Under the pieces are notes generated by a model. That model ran no database searches. It was not told where the DNA came from and was given only the letters and a program-made list of their open reading frames with translations. Positions 1 to 5,439 of a stretch of DNA of 8,975 bases are shown here, in pieces. The stretch is taken from assembly GCA_029940115.1 (NCBI GenBank), contig JAOZRQ010000049.1:11470-20444 (forward strand). The letters run 5' to 3'. Positions within the stretch are counted from its first letter, which is position 1. The number at the start of each line of letters is the position of its first letter. A program made the translations under genes and the position numbers. This DNA comes from Desulfobacterales bacterium (lineage in GTDB: Bacteria; Desulfobacterota; Desulfobacteria; Desulfobacterales; 4be13).

Positions 1-226
1 TTGGCACTCCGGGTGTCTCTGCCAAACTGGAAGCTTGGCACTCCGGGTGTCTCTGTCAAACTGGAAGCTTGGCACTCCGGGGGCTCTGCCAAACTGCAAG
101 CTTGGCACTCCGGGGGTCTCTGCCAAACTGCAAGCTTGGCACTCCGGGGGGCTCTGCCAAACTGCAAGCTTGGCACTCCGGGGGGCTCTGCCAAACTGCA
201 AGTTTGGCACTCCGGACAATTTTTTT
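1..226. repeat. 34-bp tandem repeat array (minisatellite) ending in palindrome plus T7
   Basis: Six consecutive units start at 1, 35, 69, 102, 136 and 170. All are 34 bp except the third, which is 33 bp. A partial seventh (204-215) runs into ACAA and seven Ts (220-226). Each unit begins TTGGCACTCCGG and carries CTCTGCCAAACTG; TTGGCA and TGCCAA are mutually inverted, so units can fold alternately within or across their borders. HindIII-type AAGCTT lies at five unit borders; the last border has AAGTTT. That change makes a perfect 8-bp stem, TGCCAAAC (189-196) with GTTTGGCA (202-209). Units 1-2 differ from 3-6 (GGTGTC versus runs of G; CTGGAAGC versus CTGCAAGC), as expected from local duplication. 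The array starts at the window edge and may extend further. It lies 7 nt beyond the stop codon of the last operon gene. Confidence 0.95.
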
Positions 227-233
227 CTTAAAA

Positions 234-1217
234 TCACGGCGAAGCCCTTTTGGCTGGCATGGGATCAAATGCACTATAGACGGACACGCCAAAGATGTCA
301 AGTATTCTGTCAATTTCATGCAACTGCTCTCTGTCAAAATTGTTCATCCACCTGCTGACTTGGCCGCGATCAAATGGCTTGCCTCTCATTTCTCCTGACA
401 CTTGCTGGGAGGGTTGGGAAAGGGCATCTTCGCCAAAAATATGCCTGAGTCCAAGTGATTTTATGACACGTTCCCATTCAACATCCGAATCTGCAATCAG
501 ATGTTCGTAGAATACGACACAATGACCATGTTCCCTTGCATGGGAAAGCGGCAACACATTTTCGACACACCAGAGCGCGGCATGTCTTGCAACAGGGCTT
601 AATGCTCGGATATGCACGTTTTCAAATCGGTGCAGATGATCTTTCATCAATGGGTTGTTGTCTTGGCAATATTGTCGCAACATGCTCTCCGGTTCCCAGT
701 CAGGGCCGCCCAGGCGCATCTTTGAAGCCGCGACCGCCCCTGGATGGCGCACGACCAGCAATGTTTTTGCGTCATAGTTCCGAGAAAGCCATCCGAGCAT
801 CAGATTGGCGCGAATGAATTTTATGATGAGGTGATCGGATCTCACCTTGCGATATCTGAGATAACGGACAAAAAGTTTCTTGTGCCTTTCCTTCAAAGCA
901 CCCAGATGATGCTTCAGGGAGCCTGGCTTCAGCAAATTGTTGATATGAAGTCTGTCTGGCCGGGTCCGGTAGTTTGGCCATATCCCCTTCAATTTTCCGG
1001 AAAAAACCTTGTCCATGAACAATTTCAGATCCGGTTCATCCGCGTCATCCCTGACATGTTTGTTGGCAAACGCCTTGGCCTCGGGCACCCCGGCCGGATG
1101 CAACGGCTCAAAAACGGTACGCAGACGGTTTGATCCGGCAATCGCGTCCAGCACCCATGTGGTTCCGCTTCTTCCGGAGCCGGCAATGATGATTGGAGAG
1201 TTGTTCATGGTTGTCAT
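234..1217 (-). CDS. Sulfotransferase, PAPS-dependent type (327 aa)
   Basis: Predicted cytoplasmic enzyme moving a sulfuryl group from PAPS to an acceptor, probably a carbohydrate. The 5'-phosphosulfate-binding loop is IAGSGRSGTTW (residues 11-21), right after the first beta strand. The 3'-phosphate-binding motif is LLVVRHPGAVAASKMR (153-168), with Arg157 and Ser165 as likely phosphate ligands. Near the C-terminus RGQVSRW (284-290) resembles the conserved RxGxxxxW-type segment of the family. Length is normal, with no signal peptide or membrane segment. The start at 1217 overlaps the upstream stop in ATGA, so translation is probably by re-initiation; no clear Shine-Dalgarno is visible. Met4 (1206-1208) is a possible alternative start. 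It is the last gene of the operon. The acceptor cannot be read from sequence. Family assignment is firm; substrate is unknown. Confidence 0.93.
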   Translation of the reverse strand: MTTMNNSPIIIAGSGRSGTTWVLDAIAGSNRLRTVFEPLHPAGVPEAKAFANKHVRDDADEPDLKLFMDKVFSGKLKGIWPNYRTRPDRLHINNLLKPGSLKHHLGALKERHKKLFVRYLRYRKVRSDHLIIKFIRANLMLGWLSRNYDAKTLLVVRHPGAVAASKMRLGGPDWEPESMLRQYCQDNNPLMKDHLHRFENVHIRALSPVARHAALWCVENVLPLSHAREHGHCVVFYEHLIADSDVEWERVIKSLGLRHIFGEDALSQPSQQVSGEMRGKPFDRGQVSRWMNNFDREQLHEIDRILDIFGVSVYSAFDPMPAKRASP

Positions 1218-1942
1218 TTCAGATATATTTCAAAAGGCGTTCCGGTCAGTGATTGTCTCACTTCCTCATAATTGCTCATCAACTCCCTGATCGAATCAGG
1301 ATTGATCTTTTTCAGCGGCGGCATGGGCATATTGTCGAAATAAGGAACATCGAGGAATTCCGAAATGCGTCTTGTGACGGCCTCTTTGTCAGTCATGAAC
1401 GCCTCGTATGCAACTTCAATGCGGGGTTTCTTGGAAAACCGTTTGCGATGAAATTCGACCTCGTCCAGAATCCGCCCCATGGTCTTGACTAGTCTGGCAG
1501 GTTTTATTCGCACTTTCACCGGAACGATGTTCTCTGTTGTGGTCGTATGCGTCAGTTTTCTGATTCTCGCGGTCTCCCTTGACAAAATGATCTTCAGCAC
1601 GTTTTTGCGGATCAAATGAATGACATGCACCTCATTGAGATTGATCCATTCTTCCAGCTCGTTGAAAATCTGCGGATACATCAGTTTGAATCCCGCAGCC
1701 TTGATTCCCTCATCAACCTGAAAGAGTCGGGTCAGATATTGATCCACCATCTTCTTTCTGGAGGTATGATGCAGAACCCGCGTTTTTAACGACGTTTTCC
1801 TGAAAGTTGCATAACTGTCCCCCCGCTTGAGCGAGTTCAGGAACATTTCGCCATGGGCGGCAATATTCGGATGCCCGTCCAGATATCTCCACAAGAGCGT
1901 GGAACCGCTCCGCATGGTGGTCAGAATGATGAATTTTCTCAT
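1214..1942 (-). CDS. Small sulfotransferase, NodH/Stf0-like (242 aa)
   Basis: A second PAPS-type sulfotransferase, clearly different from its downstream neighbour. The N-terminus has strand-loop FIILTTMRSGSTLLWRYL (4-21), the 5'-phosphosulfate loop. HPNIAAHGEMF (24-34) follows, a pattern seen in bacterial NodH/Stf0-like sulfotransferases, where the Glu after His-Gly is near the active site. The 3'-phosphate motif is VIHLIRKNVLKIILSRE (107-123), with Arg112 and Ser121 as expected ligands. The C-terminus (176-201) has the usual VAYEAFMTD...FLDVP segment. No signal peptide; probably cytoplasmic. The start at 1942 has GGTGA four nt upstream of ATG. The gap to the preceding gene is 69 nt; the stop overlaps the next start by 4 nt, so the two sulfotransferases should be made together. 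Bacterial relatives sulfate lipid-linked or polymeric sugars; the acceptor here is unknown. Confidence 0.92.
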   Translation of the reverse strand: MRKFIILTTMRSGSTLLWRYLDGHPNIAAHGEMFLNSLKRGDSYATFRKTSLKTRVLHHTSRKKMVDQYLTRLFQVDEGIKAAGFKLMYPQIFNELEEWINLNEVHVIHLIRKNVLKIILSRETARIRKLTHTTTTENIVPVKVRIKPARLVKTMGRILDEVEFHRKRFSKKPRIEVAYEAFMTDKEAVTRRISEFLDVPYFDNMPMPPLKKINPDSIRELMSNYEEVRQSLTGTPFEIYLK

Positions 1943-2011
1943 TTTTTCACCACGTTTGGGTTCAAGTTCAAGTTCACGGGCCTCCGCGAAAAGCGTTATG
2001 ATCAGCTTTCC

Positions 2012-5000
2012 CTACTGATATTCCAACGCCCCTGCATCACGACATTTCCCTGTGACGGGCCGTCCGTGGAAATCTTTGAGAAAAGGCCCGTCAAATTCCC
2101 ATCTGAACAATTCTTCTACAGTCGTCTCGGCATCTTCAAGGGTCCCGCGTGAAATGCGAAGGAAGTCAATCATGCCTCTGAAAAAATTCTCTTGGGGAGC
2201 GAGACTCTTTCCCACAGTAAAATTTGCGGTATTGGACAGGGATTCATCACTGTTCATCAAACCTTTCCACTGACCGTCGGAACGCTTTCCGTCCATATAA
2301 ATATAAATCCCACCGGGCCTTGTTCTGTCAACTTCTGCGACAACATGATGCCATTTGCCGTCGTTGACAGGGATCGCGCTCTGTCCGGAGCATTCGGATC
2401 CGCTGAAATTCAAGGTCAGTCTTACATATCCGTTTTCAGTAATGTCCAAAGCATAACCTTTGCGGGCCCGCTTGCACACAATTCCGGCTGTACCTGACCC
2501 TTTATCCGTCTGAAAAACAACTTCGATGAGAAAGTTGTTTGTTCCCATATCAACAGAGTCGCGGTCTTTGCCTTCGTGGTATCCACTGCAAGGTTGCCTT
2601 TCACATCCTGTTTCTGACCATTTGTATCCTTCTTTAAGAGAACGGTCCGATATGTCGCAATACTGGTCTTTGCCGTTCAGTTTCAGCGCGCCTCTGATCC
2701 AGTCTTCAAGAATTCCGGCTTTGAAATCGGAACTGCCGATATTATGCGCTTTCAGATCATTTCTGGGGATATCGTCGTACATTTCTCTGACGAGCCATTC
2801 GCTGTTCCAGTTCATGTTTTCGCCCAAGATCACTGCCGGGTCAGCAGGATGATGAAAAAAATGCCATTCACCCACAACACTGTAAAGTCCCCAAGGTACA
2901 AAAACTTTGACCCCTTTGTCAAGTGAAATCGAATCAGGTTTCAGACGGAAGTCATGAGCTTCAGCGTCCAATACCTGATCTTTTTCTGTGAGATGACCGG
3001 TCTGCGCCGTCATAACCTCTTCTGATGCCACTGCCGTCTGCCATTCACTGAGAGAAGGAAAAACTTTCTTTCCGAGTTTGCCGAAATTCGACGGGGTTCC
3101 GTGGAAAATATTGTTTGTGTATGCCAGACTGTCATATTCGAGTGTTGCTTCCGCCGGCTCATGCTGAATGAATTTGTGTCCCATGCCCGAGATCAGATTC
3201 CCGAGATAATAGCAGCGGTTGTGCTGGATCATCCCCTTGTGAATCCCGATACCGAAACGATACATGGTATTGTTGAACACCGTGTTCATAAATCCCATGG
3301 CTTCATTGAACGCGCAGGCATTGTAAATCCGGTCATTCACATTGTTGTTTTTGCCCCATATCACGTTGTTGAAAGCATACCCTTTGTACTGGCCGTCCAA
3401 GTAAATGCCGATTCCGTAACAACTGTTGCGGTACCAGTCTTTTCTGTCCGACTTCCTGTGATGCGCGTGTCTGTAGCCGACCGGATTCCCTGAAATATTG
3501 CAATACACATAACTCGGCCCGCCCATCCAAGATGCGATTCCGCCATAGTCCTGCATCCCGAGAAGGCTGTTTGTCACTTTGTTGTGGTGGATGAGCGATC
3601 TCATCAAGGGGCGCTCGACACCGCCCGTCGAATGATCGCCTCCGTTGAACACCAATATGCCCGCGCCCCAGCTTCGGTCAATCACGTTCCCTGAGACTTC
3701 GACCAGTTCGCCTCCTTCGACATGGAGGGCATGGGGACTTGGCCCCCAGTGACTCAGAACCCGATATCCCACATTTTCGGCCCTGTTTCTCATCACGTTG
3801 ACATGAATCAGTCTCGCGCCGGCCGTTTTGAGGCGATAATGGCTTCTCCCATTTGACAGGGCCATTGCCGGACCGTCAATATCATGAAAATTGTTGTCCG
3901 ATACTTCGAGATGATCCAAGATATCACCCTTTTTTTTCGGAAACGCCATGATGCCTGCCGGCACATTGCTGATTTCCGAATTCAGTATTCTGATGTTGGA
4001 ACACTCACCGATGATCCGAATCGCGGATGCATGCAACGCGGCATGGCGCGCCTTTTTGGTGCCGCAGTCTGTCGCATTTGAGAACCTCAGGTCAAGGCCT
4101 GAAAGCATTATGTTGCTTTTGTTTTTTATGTTGACAAGGACAGCTTCTTTACCGGCTTCTATGATTGAGGAATTGGGATTCCGGTCCCCCGGAAGTCTTA
4201 TGAAAAGTCTTCCGGGAAATTTCCCTTCTTTGCTTTTGCTATGGCAGAATTCGCCCGGGCTGTCCAAAAATTTCGGCAGACCTTCAAGATAATAACGGTC
4301 GTATTTTCCAGGCCCCTTCACCCCGCGGTGATAATTCACCCTGAGCGAATGTCCCCCGGGGTCATATCCGACAACTTTCCCAGCGTCCGGCTTGGGCATG
4401 GCCTCCCTTTCCGCCCATATCGTGGTGCCGACATAATATTCGGGATCGTTTTGGATGAGATGACGGACATCCGCGAGGCGGGAGATCACATCATGCGATC
4501 CGGATATTCTGAGAACCTTTGCCCGACCCCTTCCGTTTGTGACATACGATCCGGCTCTGATCTCTCCCTTCTTCCAATTCCAAGCCTCGATTTGAATATG
4601 ATCTTTTCCGACCCTGACCACTTGGTTGTTCTCCTCGCCCACATCCCGCCAACTGGTGCCAGTGACATGGTCTCCCATGGCGAATCTGTCTGTGTGGTCA
4701 AGGTAAATCCTGACTTCGAGAATGCGGCCGGTCAGTTCCCACCATTCGCTTCTCGGGTCATCAGGGTCTGTCATTTTCCAGTTCGGTGTTCTGGCAATCG
4801 GAATCCGGATCGCTTGATCCTCGTGAATCTCCCATAACATACTTGGGACAAGCTGTTTGTCCGTATCAACATACCATGTCTGCGGTCTCCCCCGGGCGGG
4901 TATTTCCGGACAGTCAATGTCATTGCATGGTTTCCACCCATCGCTTATCCGAATCGAGCCGTATAGGCTTGCTCTTCCATGTCCATAAGACGGATCCGCA

Positions 5001-5377
5001 CAAAGACGGATCGGATTGTCAGGCTGACCCGATTCCTTGGCTGTCAGCGTTCCCCGGTATGTGGTACCCTTTTTGAAGCAATAGGTGTGAATTCCTGCAC
5101 ATTTTGCCGCCTTGGCCGTTGCCGCCTCATCCCACGGGTGATGCTTCCACGGCTTGTCTCTGGTTCCGGGATTTCTGTCATCGCCGTTCTCGTAGTCGAT
5201 ATGACGGGAATCCGGATCAGATTCAAATGGATAAGGTTTCGGCTCCCATTTGATATCCGGATATGCGCCATCTTCGCGGGATGCGTCCGCGAAGGATTCT
5301 GAACCCGGCAATATGCTCCGCATGAGGAGAATGCACAGCACCGCCATCAAAATTCTTTCATGACTTGTCAATTCCAT
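2012..5377 (-). CDS. Secreted right-handed parallel beta-helix protein with C-terminal LamG domain (1121 aa)
   Basis: Predicted exported carbohydrate-active or carbohydrate-binding protein. A Sec signal (hydrophobic 10-23) probably ends near SESFA-DAS (about 30). Residues 60-85 (DYENGDDRNPGTRDKPW) match the N-cap found on many secreted beta-helix polysaccharide lyases and epimerases. A long region (about 130-400) precedes the coils. Residues about 410-760 show helix-coil periodicity, with repeated short strands ending in Asn (SNIMLSGL, SNIRILNSEI, HLEVSDNNF, VEVSGNVI, GYAFNNVIW, VFNNTMY). A LamG/concanavalin-like domain spans about 893-1090 (WHHV at 1009-1012). It ends in DAGALEY, a common close for this class. 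About 18 cysteines suggest disulfides and life outside the cytoplasm. No clear Shine-Dalgarno precedes ATG 5377, but an in-frame stop lies upstream with no other ATG; Met11 (5345-5347) is the alternative. Lyase activity is plausible but no catalytic residues are assigned. Confidence 0.92.
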   Translation of the reverse strand: MELTSHERILMAVLCILLMRSILPGSESFADASREDGAYPDIKWEPKPYPFESDPDSRHIDYENGDDRNPGTRDKPWKHHPWDEAATAKAAKCAGIHTYCFKKGTTYRGTLTAKESGQPDNPIRLCADPSYGHGRASLYGSIRISDGWKPCNDIDCPEIPARGRPQTWYVDTDKQLVPSMLWEIHEDQAIRIPIARTPNWKMTDPDDPRSEWWELTGRILEVRIYLDHTDRFAMGDHVTGTSWRDVGEENNQVVRVGKDHIQIEAWNWKKGEIRAGSYVTNGRGRAKVLRISGSHDVISRLADVRHLIQNDPEYYVGTTIWAEREAMPKPDAGKVVGYDPGGHSLRVNYHRGVKGPGKYDRYYLEGLPKFLDSPGEFCHSKSKEGKFPGRLFIRLPGDRNPNSSIIEAGKEAVLVNIKNKSNIMLSGLDLRFSNATDCGTKKARHAALHASAIRIIGECSNIRILNSEISNVPAGIMAFPKKKGDILDHLEVSDNNFHDIDGPAMALSNGRSHYRLKTAGARLIHVNVMRNRAENVGYRVLSHWGPSPHALHVEGGELVEVSGNVIDRSWGAGILVFNGGDHSTGGVERPLMRSLIHHNKVTNSLLGMQDYGGIASWMGGPSYVYCNISGNPVGYRHAHHRKSDRKDWYRNSCYGIGIYLDGQYKGYAFNNVIWGKNNNVNDRIYNACAFNEAMGFMNTVFNNTMYRFGIGIHKGMIQHNRCYYLGNLISGMGHKFIQHEPAEATLEYDSLAYTNNIFHGTPSNFGKLGKKVFPSLSEWQTAVASEEVMTAQTGHLTEKDQVLDAEAHDFRLKPDSISLDKGVKVFVPWGLYSVVGEWHFFHHPADPAVILGENMNWNSEWLVREMYDDIPRNDLKAHNIGSSDFKAGILEDWIRGALKLNGKDQYCDISDRSLKEGYKWSETGCERQPCSGYHEGKDRDSVDMGTNNFLIEVVFQTDKGSGTAGIVCKRARKGYALDITENGYVRLTLNFSGSECSGQSAIPVNDGKWHHVVAEVDRTRPGGIYIYMDGKRSDGQWKGLMNSDESLSNTANFTVGKSLAPQENFFRGMIDFLRISRGTLEDAETTVEELFRWEFDGPFLKDFHGRPVTGKCRDAGALEYQ

Positions 5378-5439
5378 GGAGAAAGCTGGTTTCGCGTTCA
5401 GGGAATGGGACGATCAGGTTTCGATGACGCAACACGATG

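Noticed and set aside
1..226. CRISPR array
   Set aside because: Units are contiguous and near identical, without unique spacers of normal length, and no cas gene is present.
1..398. Several overlapping open frames across the left array, giving repeated peptides such as WHSGG and CQTASLALR
   Set aside because: A 34-bp unit without stops stays open in every forward frame and cycles through them; the peptides are frame shadows of the DNA repeat.
4241..4837. Plus-strand open frame of 198 codons
   Set aside because: Antisense to the beta-helix gene, unlike any protein I know, and internal to a well-supported coding region.
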